Assembly: GCA_965200615.1 (NCBI GenBank)
Contig: OZ241377.1
Coordinates: forward strand, 2,108,001 to 2,172,000
From: Bin5 sp965200615
GTDB lineage: Bacteria > Chloroflexota > Anaerolineae > Caldilineales > Caldilineaceae
DNA length: 64,000 nt
Direction of reading: 5' to 3'
Positions within the stretch are counted from its first letter, which is position 1; each line of letters begins with the position of its first letter. Under the pieces are notes generated by a model. It saw nothing but the letters and a program-made list of their open reading frames with translations, made no database searches and was not told where the DNA came from. Shown here piece after piece: positions 1 to 9,013 of the stretch. The translations under genes were made by a program, and so were the position numbers.

Positions 1-1174
1 GCAGACGACGGCACCAGTACGCGGCCACCGTCAGGTCGCTAACAATGATCGTCTCACGCGGCAGCGCCTTCCGCAGCGTCTGCACAAGCTCCACGCCATC
101 AGGCGCTCGTTCCTGGCAGTAGGCCCATACCTTCTGCCGCAATTGGGCGATCCCGGCGGCACTGCCGCTATCCTCCCGATTCGCATCGTTAAGCTGCGCG
201 TTGATCAGTTGCAGAGTCGCACGCGCATCCCCCAATACGCCGACCGTGGCCGGGTAGTTGCGGTTGATCTCTTCCGGATCGATCTCAATATGGATAAGCG
301 ACTCCGGCAGGCGCAACCCCCAGCGATCACTCTCTTCCTCGGTAAATCGCGTGCCCACCGCCAGCATGACGTCGGATTCGGCCAGAAATGCCCGCGCGTG
401 CGGATGCAAAATGGTTGCGCCCGCGGCCAGCGGATGGTCGTCCGCAACCGCGCCCTTGCCCAGCACCGTGGTGAAGATCGGCGCCTGCAGACGCTCGGCC
501 AGTGCCTGCAGCTCTGCGCCCGCCTCGCTCCCGATCACGCCACCGCCCGCCCAGATGACCGGCCGCCGCGCCCCGCGCAGCAGCCGAGCCGCACTCTCCA
601 CCTGCTCCGGGTCCGGCGCCACCCGGTCCACCGCAGCCGGCGTGGGGATCGTCACGTCGCTGCTTTCGTCCAGCGTATCGCAGGGAATCTCCACCGCGAC
701 CGGTCGCGGCCGTCCGCTCTGCATCTGCGCGAACGCCTCGTGCATCACCCTGGGAATCTCCGCCACCGAATTCGCCCGCGCCCGCCACTTCGTTACCGGC
801 GCAAAGCTGCCCAACTGGTCCTCGCACTCATGCAGATAGCCTTTGCCCAGGCCGATTCCCTCGGCCGGGATCTGGCTGGCAATGCACAAAACCGGCGAAG
901 AGTCGCTGTAGGCCGTCCCCAGTGAGGCCAGCGTATTGAGAGCGGCCGGCCCCGTTGTACTCAGGCAGACCCCAACCTCGCCGCTGGCGCGCGCGTAGCC
1001 GTCGGCCATAAACGCCGCCCCCTGCTCGTGCCGGGCAAGAACATGCCGGATGCCTCCCATCTCCCGCAGCGCGTTATATATGCCCAGATTGTGCGTCCCC
1101 GGAATGCCGAACACCGTGTCGACACCATGCGCCAACAACGATCGTACGACGGCTTCACCGCCAGTCATGCGCAT
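1..1174 (-). CDS. Thiamine pyrophosphate enzyme, acetolactate synthase-like (3' end outside window)
   Basis: The minus-strand frame stays open from the ATG at 1174 to the left edge, giving 391 residues without a stop. The N-terminal TPP-binding domain shows the usual start GGEAVVRSLLAHGVDTVFG, the GIPGTHN loop (residues 23-29) and Glu50 in ARHEQGAAFMADGYAR, the position of the Glu that activates the TPP aminopyrimidine. The middle domain has AVGTRF, typical of the acetolactate synthase/benzoylformate decarboxylase superfamily. The C-terminal cofactor domain begins at ETIIVSDLT just before the edge. A GGGAG ribosome-binding site lies 10 bases upstream of 1174; a second ATG at 1168 is also possible. 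The neighbouring genes are sugar transport genes, so a role in degradation of a sugar-derived 2-keto acid is as likely as valine/isoleucine synthesis. The exact substrate cannot be told. Confidence 0.85.
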   Translation of the reverse strand, partial: MRMTGGEAVVRSLLAHGVDTVFGIPGTHNLGIYNALREMGGIRHVLARHEQGAAFMADGYARASGEVGVCLSTTGPAALNTLASLGTAYSDSSPVLCIASQIPAEGIGLGKGYLHECEDQLGSFAPVTKWRARANSVAEIPRVMHEAFAQMQSGRPRPVAVEIPCDTLDESSDVTIPTPAAVDRVAPDPEQVESAARLLRGARRPVIWAGGGVIGSEAGAELQALAERLQAPIFTTVLGKGAVADDHPLAAGATILHPHARAFLAESDVMLAVGTRFTEEESDRWGLRLPESLIHIEIDPEEINRNYPATVGVLGDARATLQLINAQLNDANREDSGSAAGIAQLRQKVWAYCQERAPDGVELVQTLRKALPRETIIVSDLTVAAYWCRRL

Positions 1175-1307
1175 CGATCAGTAACTCCCGTGAATTGTAG
1201 AAAGAGAAATGTACACACCAGAGGGTAAAGTCTGTTAGGCATTGTCGCGACAAACAGCCGTTCATCGCAGTCACTGACCACTGATCATTAACCTCTGACC
1301 ACTGTAG

Positions 1308-2174
1308 TTAAGCCTTCAGGCCCGTCATTGCTATGCCGCGGATGAAGTAACGCGAGGCAAAACTGTATATCGCCATGACCGGAATAACCGTCAGCATCGA
1401 ACCTGCCGCCCACATCTCATAGCGTGTCCACCACAAATTGCGCAGACCGGCCAGCACCAGAGGGAGCGTCTGCTTGTCCTGGCTGCTGAGTACGATCAGG
1501 GGCCACAGGAAACTGTCCCAATTGACGAGGAAGACAAAGACGGCAAGCGCCGACATCGGTGACATTGACATCGGCAGCACCAGCGTGAAAAAGATACGCC
1601 ATTCAGACGCGCCGTCAATCCGGGCCGCATCGATCAGCTCGAATGGAATGCTCTCCATGAACTGGCGCATAAGAAAGATGCCGAACGCCGTGTAAAACCC
1701 CGTTACGATAATGCCGCCCAAATGGTCGGCGAGGCCAAAGCTGTTTGCGATTGTGATATACAGCGGAACCATAATCACCGCGAAGGGCACCATCATAGTC
1801 GAAAGAACTATGGTGAAGAGAATCTCCTTGCCCACAAAACGATACTTGGAAAAGATATACCCCATTACCGACGACGTGTAAACGGAAACGACCGTTACCG
1901 ATACCGCGGAAACAATGCTGTTGCGAAAGGCAGCATAAAAGTTCACCCGGCCCAATATCTCTTCATAGTTACGCAACGTCCACGTTTGGGGTAGGAGCTG
2001 CCTTGATTCGACTAGCTCCTTGAACGGCTTGAGTGAAGCAAAAACCATCCATATGAATGGGAATATGGCTATCACAACCATGCCAAGCAAAAAGATATGC
2101 ATGATATTTTGTGATATTTCAATGCGCCTGGGCGGCTGGCGCCGCGCATCTCCTGTCTTGCTTATGACTGCCAT
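1308..2174 (-). CDS. Carbohydrate ABC transporter permease, MalG type (CUT1)
   Basis: Inner-membrane permease of a binding-protein-dependent sugar importer, 288 residues, the family's normal length. It has a single N-terminal membrane segment (about residues 26-46), then five more hydrophobic segments. The cytoplasmic EAA loop that contacts the ATPase is at residues 179-202 (ELIDAARIDGASEWRIFF). It ends in GIAMTGLKA, a common MalG C-terminus. It is the last gene of a minus-strand cluster running SBP, SBP, GH36, MalF, MalG and starts 80 bases after the MalF-type gene. No ATPase gene follows, so it must use one encoded elsewhere. The alpha-galactosidase in the same cluster suggests alpha-galactosides as cargo, an inference from context. 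Confidence 0.9.
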   Translation of the reverse strand: MAVISKTGDARRQPPRRIEISQNIMHIFLLGMVVIAIFPFIWMVFASLKPFKELVESRQLLPQTWTLRNYEEILGRVNFYAAFRNSIVSAVSVTVVSVYTSSVMGYIFSKYRFVGKEILFTIVLSTMMVPFAVIMVPLYITIANSFGLADHLGGIIVTGFYTAFGIFLMRQFMESIPFELIDAARIDGASEWRIFFTLVLPMSMSPMSALAVFVFLVNWDSFLWPLIVLSSQDKQTLPLVLAGLRNLWWTRYEMWAAGSMLTVIPVMAIYSFASRYFIRGIAMTGLKA

Positions 2175-2254
2175 AACGGTCTGTCCTTCAACGTTGGGTG
2201 GCTGTTAATCATTGCCAGGTTCCGAATCAGGCTCCTATGACGAGCCCCGGGCCG

Positions 2255-3211
2255 TTAGTATGTCCACGAAGGACGGATTAATTTGATCTGCAAAATGCTG
2301 ATTGTCAGGATAAACGCGAATTGAAACAGGGAGGCGGCCGTGGCTGTGCCGAAGCGGATGTCCAAGAAGGCTTCTTGGTAAACCAGCAAGTTGTATAGGA
2401 ACGTGGAGTTTCCCGGACCACCCTCCGAGCCAAACAAGACGGTGGGAAGCGTGAATTCCTGCAAAGAGCCGATGGCCAGCAGAACGGTAACCAGAAGGAT
2501 TGTATGGCTCATAAGGGGCATGGTGATGCGCCAGAACTGCTGCCACGGATTGGTCCCGTCAACCAGGGCGGCGTCGTACAGTTCCGAAGGAATATTCATC
2601 ATGCCTGCCGTGAGGATGACAACGAAAAAGCCAAGCCCTTTCCAGGTGGCGATGACGACAGCGGTCGGTAGCGCTGATGAGGAACTGGAAAGCCATTGCA
2701 GTTCAGGCAGCCCTATGGTACTCAACAGTTTGTTCAGCTGCCCAACCTCCGGATCCATTAACATTTTGAACAATAAGGATACTGCCACCAGCGACACCAC
2801 CACTGGAACAAAAATCAGCGCCTGATAGACGTTACGGCCCCGCTTGACCTTGGACAAAAAAACGGCGATCAGCATGGCCAAAGGCAGATTGAATATGAAC
2901 GAATACACGGCCCACAGAATCGTATTCTTGACCGAGACCCAAAACAGGGGATGCTGAGAGATTTTTATGAAGTTGCCCAGTCCGACAAACGGACTGTTGC
3001 CAGGATCCAGCAGCTTATACGCAACCGTTGACATGCGAAACGCCTGAATGATCGGCCAGAAGCTGAAAATCCAGTACCATATCAGCAACGGTACGATCAT
3101 CGTGAAGCCAAACCAGAACTGCGGCTTGCGCAGCGTCTTCTTGACAACGAACCAGACGCCCATCGTTTCAGCCCGGCCCGAGGCTCCGCTCCCGTCTGCA
3201 ATTGATGTCAT
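2255..3211 (-). CDS. Carbohydrate ABC transporter permease, MalF/UgpA type (CUT1)
   Basis: Membrane partner of the MalG-type permease that follows it; 318 residues with six predicted membrane segments beginning at about residue 34. The EAA loop is at residues 210-232 (ELYDAALVDGTNPWQQFW). The N-terminus is Gly/Ser-rich and polar. The stop codon of the upstream GH36 gene (3214) lies two bases before this start, so the two are almost certainly translationally coupled. Family knowledge: MalF/MalG-type heterodimers form the pore of CUT1 importers. Substrate is inferred from the neighbouring alpha-galactosidase only. Confidence 0.9.
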   Translation of the reverse strand: MTSIADGSGASGRAETMGVWFVVKKTLRKPQFWFGFTMIVPLLIWYWIFSFWPIIQAFRMSTVAYKLLDPGNSPFVGLGNFIKISQHPLFWVSVKNTILWAVYSFIFNLPLAMLIAVFLSKVKRGRNVYQALIFVPVVVSLVAVSLLFKMLMDPEVGQLNKLLSTIGLPELQWLSSSSSALPTAVVIATWKGLGFFVVILTAGMMNIPSELYDAALVDGTNPWQQFWRITMPLMSHTILLVTVLLAIGSLQEFTLPTVLFGSEGGPGNSTFLYNLLVYQEAFLDIRFGTATAASLFQFAFILTISILQIKLIRPSWTY

Positions 3212-3213
3212 TT

Positions 3214-5379
3214 TCAGGTTCCGTTTTCAGTAATGGATGAGCGTCTTTGCAGTTCTTTCGGACCTACCTGATCCACTGCTTCAACGAGTAGCAGATCCGA
3301 GGTCAAGGCGGTTTCCAGGCGTGACGCGATGCCAGTCCGCGTGAGCGTCAGTCCGTCGACTTCGCAACTCTCAGCGCTGTTGTCAAAAGTGATCCGGTAG
3401 CGCCGCCCTGGGTCAATACCCCTGAATCGCAGCAAGTATTCCGGTTCCGCCGGATCGCTGAGACGAAAAAGCCCTGCTACAGCCCGCGTTCGGTCCCGCG
3501 CTGCCAGCTCCAGCACGCCCCAGCCGCGCGGCTCGAATCCTTTGACCACCGGCGTATGATGATAGATGCGGCTGGTCGGATGGATCGGGCGAATGAACTC
3601 CTTGTAAATCCGTACGACATTGCGGATGCGGGCCTGCTGGACCGCATTGGGCGCGGCGTCCTTGAGGTGAAACCAGTTCAGCGATGGATGCACGAACAGC
3701 TGCAGCCGGAACTGGAAATCCAGCTCAGCCGTGCGTTGCCCCGACTGGCCCATACCGGCCAGCCGGTCCACTCTCTCCGGCGGCAGCGCCATCGTCATCC
3801 CGTTCGTAATCGAAAAGGCGCGCGGTGCAATCTGCCAGTCGGTCACCCAGGTATGGTCAAAGTAGCGGACCATGCCCACATCGGTCCGGGCGCCGCCACT
3901 GGCGCAATTCTGAAAGATTACATGCTTGTGGCGCGCAGAAAGCCGGGCGTAAATGCCGTAGACAGCCTCGTAATAGCGCCAATAGGCGTTCTCAATAAAT
4001 CCCGACTGCTCACTGTATCCTCCTGCGCCGATGTTGCCGACGTTGTAGTCCAGACGGAAGAGATCCAGCTCGTGCTCCACGATCAGACGGTCGATCTCGC
4101 TCTCCATCCATTGGGCCACGTCGGGCCTGGTGAGATCGATCATCCCGCCCAGCCCGCCCTCACCACCGTACGGCCGGGCCAGCCACTCAGGACGCTCCTT
4201 GGCAATTCCGCTTTCCGGGCCGACACGCTCCCCGTCCATCCACAGGCCGAACTTCATGCCCTTGCCGTGCACATAGTCGCGAAACGGCTTCAGACCCCCT
4301 GGAAAACGCTCCAGGCTTACCTGCCAGTCGCCGACCGTCGCATGCCAGCTGCCATGCGGCGGCGTGTACCAGCTCGCATCGATGAGGAAGACTTCCGCGC
4401 CCGCGTCGGCGCAGGCGTCGATCTCGGAAAAAATCAGCTCCGGCGTAAGCTCCTGCTCCGGCCCGATGCCGCTCACGACCAGCCCCGCGTGTTCGGGATT
4501 CTGCGGCGGGATGACGCTTGTGCGCAAGTGGTCGTGCAGCGCCTGAATGCAGTCGTCGAAATCTCCGATCACGACGCCCAAGTGCATCTCCGGCGTGGTA
4601 ACCGTCTCGCCGGGCGCGATCACGCGCAGCGGTGCCGGTCCGTCCGGGCCGGCCCGAAACCAGAGCCGCGACCCCTCCCGACTATCCCCGTCATCCACGT
4701 CAAACTCGAAAGCATACCCTCCCGACCATGCCAGCGTGCCCACGAACTGCTCGCCGCCCTGGTGGTTGCGCAGCACAAAGAAAGGATGTCTGTGGCGGCC
4801 GCGCCGGTAACGGCCATCGATCCGGTAGCCTGCACGCGGCAGCGCACGCCAGTCGAAGTCGCCCTCATTGCCCCAGTGCGTGTCGATAAAGTACCCGACC
4901 GAGTAGGGCGACGCCTCATCATCGATGTCGTATGCGCACGTCTGCAGCACACCGCTCCACGGGAAGGCAGCCGACAGCGCAGCCGGCCGCTCTGAGCAGT
5001 TCTCGATCTCCAGCCAGCGCGTCAGGACCGGCGTGCCGTCCAGAACTGTGTGAACGCGCACGACCACCGGGCGCACCGAGTGGTGCAGCTCCAATACCGC
5101 CTTTAACCCGTTCTCTTCTTCGCTCTGGGAAAAGTCGCTCCATTCCCAGTGCGAGCGCAGAAGCTGCCCATCCACCTCCACCCAGAACGCCTGCGGGGCC
5201 GGATGCGAAGACGCGTCGAATCGCTCCGGCTCGGGATTCGTGTAACCCGAGCCGTTCCAACCCCGCCCAACCAGCTGCCCGCGACTCAAAGATTCCTGGT
5301 AGGCGGCCAGTCCCGACCGGTATGAAATCGTCGGATCCGGGTCGTTGGATAGAAAAATATCGGCGAAAGTCTCTGTCAT
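3214..5379 (-). CDS. Alpha-galactosidase, glycoside hydrolase family 36
   Basis: Hydrolyses terminal alpha-galactosides (melibiose, raffinose-type or galactolipid/glycan substrates) by a retaining mechanism. With the ATG at 5379 the protein has 721 residues, normal for GH36. An N-terminal beta-sandwich is followed by a (beta/alpha)8 barrel with the family motifs VGDWQVSLERFPGGL (from about 349) and GKGMKFGLWMDGE. By alignment, the nucleophile is Asp444 in LFRLDYN and the acid/base is Asp514 in HTWVTDW, after the QNCASGGAR loop. No signal peptide is visible, so it is probably cytoplasmic, acting on imported sugar. A GTG at 5472 would add 31 residues that look non-coding; a GGAG sequence abuts the 5379 ATG, tighter than ideal. 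It sits between two binding-protein genes and the permeases, which supports uptake-coupled hydrolysis. Confidence 0.88.
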   Translation of the reverse strand: MTETFADIFLSNDPDPTISYRSGLAAYQESLSRGQLVGRGWNGSGYTNPEPERFDASSHPAPQAFWVEVDGQLLRSHWEWSDFSQSEEENGLKAVLELHHSVRPVVVRVHTVLDGTPVLTRWLEIENCSERPAALSAAFPWSGVLQTCAYDIDDEASPYSVGYFIDTHWGNEGDFDWRALPRAGYRIDGRYRRGRHRHPFFVLRNHQGGEQFVGTLAWSGGYAFEFDVDDGDSREGSRLWFRAGPDGPAPLRVIAPGETVTTPEMHLGVVIGDFDDCIQALHDHLRTSVIPPQNPEHAGLVVSGIGPEQELTPELIFSEIDACADAGAEVFLIDASWYTPPHGSWHATVGDWQVSLERFPGGLKPFRDYVHGKGMKFGLWMDGERVGPESGIAKERPEWLARPYGGEGGLGGMIDLTRPDVAQWMESEIDRLIVEHELDLFRLDYNVGNIGAGGYSEQSGFIENAYWRYYEAVYGIYARLSARHKHVIFQNCASGGARTDVGMVRYFDHTWVTDWQIAPRAFSITNGMTMALPPERVDRLAGMGQSGQRTAELDFQFRLQLFVHPSLNWFHLKDAAPNAVQQARIRNVVRIYKEFIRPIHPTSRIYHHTPVVKGFEPRGWGVLELAARDRTRAVAGLFRLSDPAEPEYLLRFRGIDPGRRYRITFDNSAESCEVDGLTLTRTGIASRLETALTSDLLLVEAVDQVGPKELQRRSSITENGT

Positions 5380-5434
5380 CTCCTGACCCACGTTCGAGGA
5401 GAACTGCGACCGAAGGGTGACAGAAAAGAGTAGC

Positions 5435-5463
5435 GAGAGCCGGGGGCGCGACCCCCAACTCTC
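5435..5463 (-). promoter_or_regulatory. Intercistronic hairpin between SBP and GH36 genes
   Basis: Two nested inverted repeats: GAGAG (5435-5439) with CTCTC (5459-5463), and GGGGG (5442-5446) with CCCCC (5452-5456). It lies in the 116-base gap after the binding-protein stop codon. There is no T tract, so a processing or attenuation hairpin is more likely than a full terminator. Role is inferred. Confidence 0.45.
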
Positions 5464-5495
5464 ACTCCTCACTTCTCTTCACTCTCTTCCTGGTT

Positions 5496-6890
5496 TTACG
5501 GTTCCACACCCAGCTCGCGAACGTCGCTGACCCATTCCTGGTACTGCGCTTCGCACCGGGCCTGGATCATCTCCACCGCTTCCTCGCTGCTGATATTGCC
5601 CTGCCGCACTTCCGAGCACCCTTCGCCAATAGCCGCGCCGATCTCACCGATAGAGCCGAAACCGACGCCCTCGAAAGTGGTCTGCGGCAACAGGTGCTCC
5701 TGGAGAACCTTTGTCAGTTGCACCAGCGGTCCTTCCGGATCGTTGTCCACGAAGTGGTCATAGCTGCCGACAAGGCCCTTCCAGGCAGTGTTCGGCTGTC
5801 CGCCGTAGATCATGGCGTATGACGTCTGCCCTTCGTCCGTCACCAGCATGCGCAGGAACTCGATCGCCATATCGGGATTTTTCGCCTGCTTCAGCGAGAT
5901 GAATCCCCAACCGCCTTCACCGCAGAAGATCGGCGGTTCCCCTTCATGGATCATCGGCGCGCCTGCCATGCGATAGGTATAGCCCAGGTCCCAGGCGATC
6001 GGCATCGAAGGCGTGCCGTTGCCGCGCGCCAGCGCCACCTTGCCGGCCAGCGCAGCGTCAACGTGGTTCTGGTCCAACTGCGTCTCGATGCCCAGTTCCA
6101 CCGGGCCCTCAACGAACAGCCTCATCGCCTCCATACCCTCTTCGGTATTGATGTTGAACTGCTTGTTTTCAAGGTCCCACCAGTCCATGCCCTTGGGGTC
6201 CAGCAGCGTGCGCAGAATGCCGAGATAGCTCATGTCATCCCAGCCCTGGCTGCTCAGGCCCCACTTGGTCACTTTACCATCCTCTTCGACCTGCAAGGCC
6301 TTCCCCAGCTCCCACATGCTTTCGTAGCTCTCGAAGTAGACGTCACCGTTCAACGGCGGATACTGGTCCTCCAGCCCCAGCGCAATCACATCCTCGCTCG
6401 GCACATTGACCATGTTGCCCACGCCGTTACATTCGGTCGGCACGCCCCAGATCTCGCCCTGCCACATATAGGCGCCGATCGCGTCGCCCACAAAGTCCTC
6501 GTCAGGATCGACATCCATGTGGTTGTAGACCTGTTCGGTGCAGGGGACCAGCGCCTGGTGCAGATGTAGGCTCGTCAACTGCTCACCCATGATGCAGGCA
6601 ACGTCAGGCTGCGTTCCCGCGGCCAGCGCGGCAATCACCTTGGGCGGAATGGGCCAGGCCTGCGGCTGTACCTCGAACGTCCCGCCGCCTTGCTCCGCGA
6701 ACAGGTCGGAAAGACGCTGGTAGGCTTCCACGTGGGGGTCATACTGTAAACCCCACATCACACCTTGCCTTTGCTCCTTGGGCATGGCTGCCATGTCGCC
6801 ACCAGGCGCGGTCGGCGCAACACAGGCCGCCAGAAGGCTGGCTCCCGCCACCCCCGCCGAGACTTTCAGAAAATCTCTACGACTGTGCAT
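5496..6890 (-). CDS. Extracellular sugar-binding lipoprotein, ABC family 1 (second of tandem pair)
   Basis: Captures an oligosaccharide outside the membrane and delivers it to the MalF/MalG pair. 464 residues. The N-terminus has a Tat-type start (RRDFLK, residues 4-9), a hydrophobic stretch, and the lipobox LLAAC with Cys23 as the lipidated residue. The body is a family-1 solute-binding fold (VIAALAAGTQPDVACIMGEQ is highly conserved with the next gene upstream). It is a close paralogue of the protein at 7016-8422: long stretches such as LHLHQALVPCTEQVYNHM and DVIALGLEDQYPPLNG are identical, and the two genes share indel-free alignment. This is a recent tandem duplication. The two copies may bind different sugars or the same sugar with different affinity. 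Start chosen from the Tat motif and the short spacing. Confidence 0.9.
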   Translation of the reverse strand: MHSRRDFLKVSAGVAGASLLAACVAPTAPGGDMAAMPKEQRQGVMWGLQYDPHVEAYQRLSDLFAEQGGGTFEVQPQAWPIPPKVIAALAAGTQPDVACIMGEQLTSLHLHQALVPCTEQVYNHMDVDPDEDFVGDAIGAYMWQGEIWGVPTECNGVGNMVNVPSEDVIALGLEDQYPPLNGDVYFESYESMWELGKALQVEEDGKVTKWGLSSQGWDDMSYLGILRTLLDPKGMDWWDLENKQFNINTEEGMEAMRLFVEGPVELGIETQLDQNHVDAALAGKVALARGNGTPSMPIAWDLGYTYRMAGAPMIHEGEPPIFCGEGGWGFISLKQAKNPDMAIEFLRMLVTDEGQTSYAMIYGGQPNTAWKGLVGSYDHFVDNDPEGPLVQLTKVLQEHLLPQTTFEGVGFGSIGEIGAAIGEGCSEVRQGNISSEEAVEMIQARCEAQYQEWVSDVRELGVEP

Positions 6891-6955
6891 CTTTCGCTCC
6901 TTTGTTTAGGGTCATTGACCAAATGAGATAGGAACACTCTCAGAGTGATAAGATA

Positions 6956-7001
6956 CGGAGAGGAGAGCAAGAGGTGTTCCCTCTCTTCGCTCTCCTCTCC
7001 G
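6956..7001 (-). promoter_or_regulatory. Intercistronic hairpin between the tandem SBP genes
   Basis: Perfect 13-bp inverted repeat: CGGAGAGGAGAGC (6956-6968) and GCTCTCCTCTCCG (6989-7001), loop of 20 bases. It starts 15 bases after the stop of the first binding-protein gene. No U tract is seen on the minus strand, so mRNA 3'-end protection or partial attenuation is the more likely role (inference by analogy with malE-malF type intercistronic structures). Confidence 0.55.
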
Positions 7002-7015
7002 CTTTCTTCTCGATC

Positions 7016-8422
7016 TTACGGTTCCAGGCCCAATTCACGCACGTCGCTCACATACTCCTGGTACTGAGCCTCGCAGCGCGTCTGGATCAGCTCCACCGCT
7101 TCCTCGCTGCCGATGTTCCCCTGCCGCACCTCGGAGGCTCCCTCCGTGATTGCAGAGCCGATTTCGGCGATCGAGCCGAAGCCCACGCCCTCGAAGGTGG
7201 TCAGCGGCTGCAGATGCTCCTGGAGGATCTTGGCCATACCGACCTGAGGACCATCGGGATCAGGGTGCGTGAAGTGATCGTAGACGCCGACCAAATCCTT
7301 CCAGGAAGTGTGGACAGCGCCACCGTAGATCTTCGCGTACTCAAGCTGCCCTTCGTGCGTGACCAACATGCGCAGGAACTCAATCGCCATATCGGGGTTA
7401 TGCGACTGCTTCAGCGAAATGAAGCCCCATCCGCCCTCTCCGGCGAACAGCGGCAATTCGCCTTCAAAGACCATCGGCGCCCCGCACATTACGTACGTGT
7501 AGCCCAGTTCCCAGGACATCGGCAGCGACGGCGTGCCGTTCCCGCGCGCCAGCGCCACCTTGCCGGCCAGAGCCGCGTCGACGTGCGACTGGTCCAACTG
7601 GGTTTCGATACCCATCTCCACCGGCGTCTCGACGTATAGCTGCATCGCCTTGACGCCCTCTTCCGTATTGATGTTGAACTGCTTGTTCTCCAGGTCCCAC
7701 CAGTCCTGGCCCTTCTTGTCGAGCAGGGTCCGCAGGATGCCGAGATAGCTCATATCGTCCCAGCCCTGGCTGCTCAGGCCCCACTTCACGACCTTGCCGT
7801 CCTCCTCGACCTGCAGCGCCTGCGCCAGCTCCCACATGCTCGGATAGCTCTCGAAGAAAACCTCTCCGTTCAGCGGCGGGTACTGGTCCTCCAACCCAAG
7901 CGCAATCACATCTTCGCTGGGAACGTTCACCATGTTGCCGACGCCATTGGCCTCGGTCGGCACGCCCCAGATCTCGCCCTGCCACGTGTAGGCGCCGATC
8001 GCGTCACCCACAAAGGATTCTTCAGGGTCCACGCCCATGTGATTGTAGACCTGCTCCGTGCAGGGGACCAGCGCCTGGTGCAGATGCAGGCTGGTCAGCT
8101 GTTCGCCCATGATGCAGGCGACATCCGGCTGTGTCCCTGCCGCCAGCGCGGCAATCACTTTGGGCGGGATCGGCCAGGCCTGCGGCTGTACCTCGTACGT
8201 TCCGCCGCCCTGTGATTCGAACAGATCGGCAAGTCGCTGGTACGCTTCCACATGGGGATCGTACTGCAAGCCCCACAGCACACCCTGCCGCTGCTCGCTG
8301 GGTATGGCCGCGCCCTCGCCCGCAGGCGCCATCGGCGCCGCGCACGCGGCCAGCAGGCCAACGCCCGCTGCGCCCGCCGTTGTCCTCAATACTTCTCTAC
8401 GACTGTACAACTTTCCGGACAT
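7016..8422 (-). CDS. Extracellular sugar-binding lipoprotein, ABC family 1 (first of tandem pair)
   Basis: First gene of the alpha-galactoside cluster, 468 residues from the ATG at 8422, which is preceded by a strong AGGAGG eight bases upstream; an 83-residue upstream extension in the same frame looks non-coding and is rejected. The signal is Tat-like (SRREVLR, residues 7-13) with lipobox LLAAC, Cys27. The mature protein closely matches the adjacent paralogue at 5496-6890 through the whole length, differing mostly in the sugar-facing middle part (for example the segments around WELGYTYVMCGAP versus WDLGYTYRMAGAP). Expected location is the outer face of the cytoplasmic membrane. Regulation is unknown; its upstream gap (8423-9013) holds the divergent promoters for this cluster and for the gene at 9014. 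Confidence 0.9.
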   Translation of the reverse strand: MSGKLYSRREVLRTTAGAAGVGLLAACAAPMAPAGEGAAIPSEQRQGVLWGLQYDPHVEAYQRLADLFESQGGGTYEVQPQAWPIPPKVIAALAAGTQPDVACIMGEQLTSLHLHQALVPCTEQVYNHMGVDPEESFVGDAIGAYTWQGEIWGVPTEANGVGNMVNVPSEDVIALGLEDQYPPLNGEVFFESYPSMWELAQALQVEEDGKVVKWGLSSQGWDDMSYLGILRTLLDKKGQDWWDLENKQFNINTEEGVKAMQLYVETPVEMGIETQLDQSHVDAALAGKVALARGNGTPSLPMSWELGYTYVMCGAPMVFEGELPLFAGEGGWGFISLKQSHNPDMAIEFLRMLVTHEGQLEYAKIYGGAVHTSWKDLVGVYDHFTHPDPDGPQVGMAKILQEHLQPLTTFEGVGFGSIAEIGSAITEGASEVRQGNIGSEEAVELIQTRCEAQYQEYVSDVRELGLEP

Positions 8423-9013
8423 CTTGTCCCTCCTGAAAGATTGTGAGTGTGAACACAAATGTTGCGTTCGTTTGAGGATATATCTGTCGCTATTGCGGCC
8501 TTGTGTAATGCGGCTACATTGGCCGGTATGGCTATAACCGCATCCGCCGCGAAAGGGGCTGCGTTCCAATGCACTGCAGTTTGGCCTGAGAGGCATTCGA
8601 TGACCTTCAGGCCACTGTCTATTCTGAACGGTGACTTGTGATTGAGGCCTGCAATAAGCGCTGCAGCCCACTTCAGAAATGGCTGCCCCGGTTTGCGTTT
8701 ATGTCAGGTAGAACCGAGCATGGAAGGACAAATCGTGAATTGACGTCACTGCCGATCATACTATACAATCCAACCTGGTTGTCGCCAACCACCCGAAAAG
8801 TGGTCGGCCGACGCCAGATAAGGTGGCACCGCTATTTTAGCACTGCTGTCAGCAATTTCACAATCGGAAAAATTATCTCGGTTGCCGCCAGGAACGCTGT
8901 CTTGGCCTTGTCGCTCCGTCCCCTGTTCCCCTACGCGTCAATTCTTGACGGACAGACTTTCGGGCCTCGGAAGCGACCCACTGCTGACACCCAAATCACC
9001 AGGAGGGGAAGAC
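8423..9013. other. Divergent intergenic region
   Basis: 591 bases without a convincing gene between two binding-protein genes transcribed in opposite directions. Visible content: a Shine-Dalgarno for each gene at the borders, one sigma70-like promoter for the plus-strand gene at 8740-8769, and AT-richer stretches around 8440-8520 where the minus-strand promoter could lie. No strong operator palindrome other than TGACGTCA at 8741-8748 was found. Small reading frames here look like chance. Confidence 0.6.
8740..8769 (+). promoter_or_regulatory. Candidate sigma70-type promoter for the SBP gene at 9014
   Basis: TTGACG at 8740-8745, a 16-base spacer, then TATACA at 8762-8767 (or TACAAT at 8764-8769 with an 18-base spacer). 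The -35 box overlaps a perfect 8-bp palindrome TGACGTCA (8741-8748) which could be a regulator half-site. It would give a leader of about 240 bases. Assigned by eye only. Confidence 0.45.

Noticed and set aside
3556..4995. 479-codon plus-strand frame opposite the alpha-galactosidase
   Set aside because: Antisense to a gene with clear GH36 motifs; composition is that of a shadow frame.
8438..8671. N-terminal extension of the first sugar-binding protein
   Set aside because: In frame but non-conserved in feel; the ATG at 8422 has a strong ribosome site and directly precedes the Tat signal.
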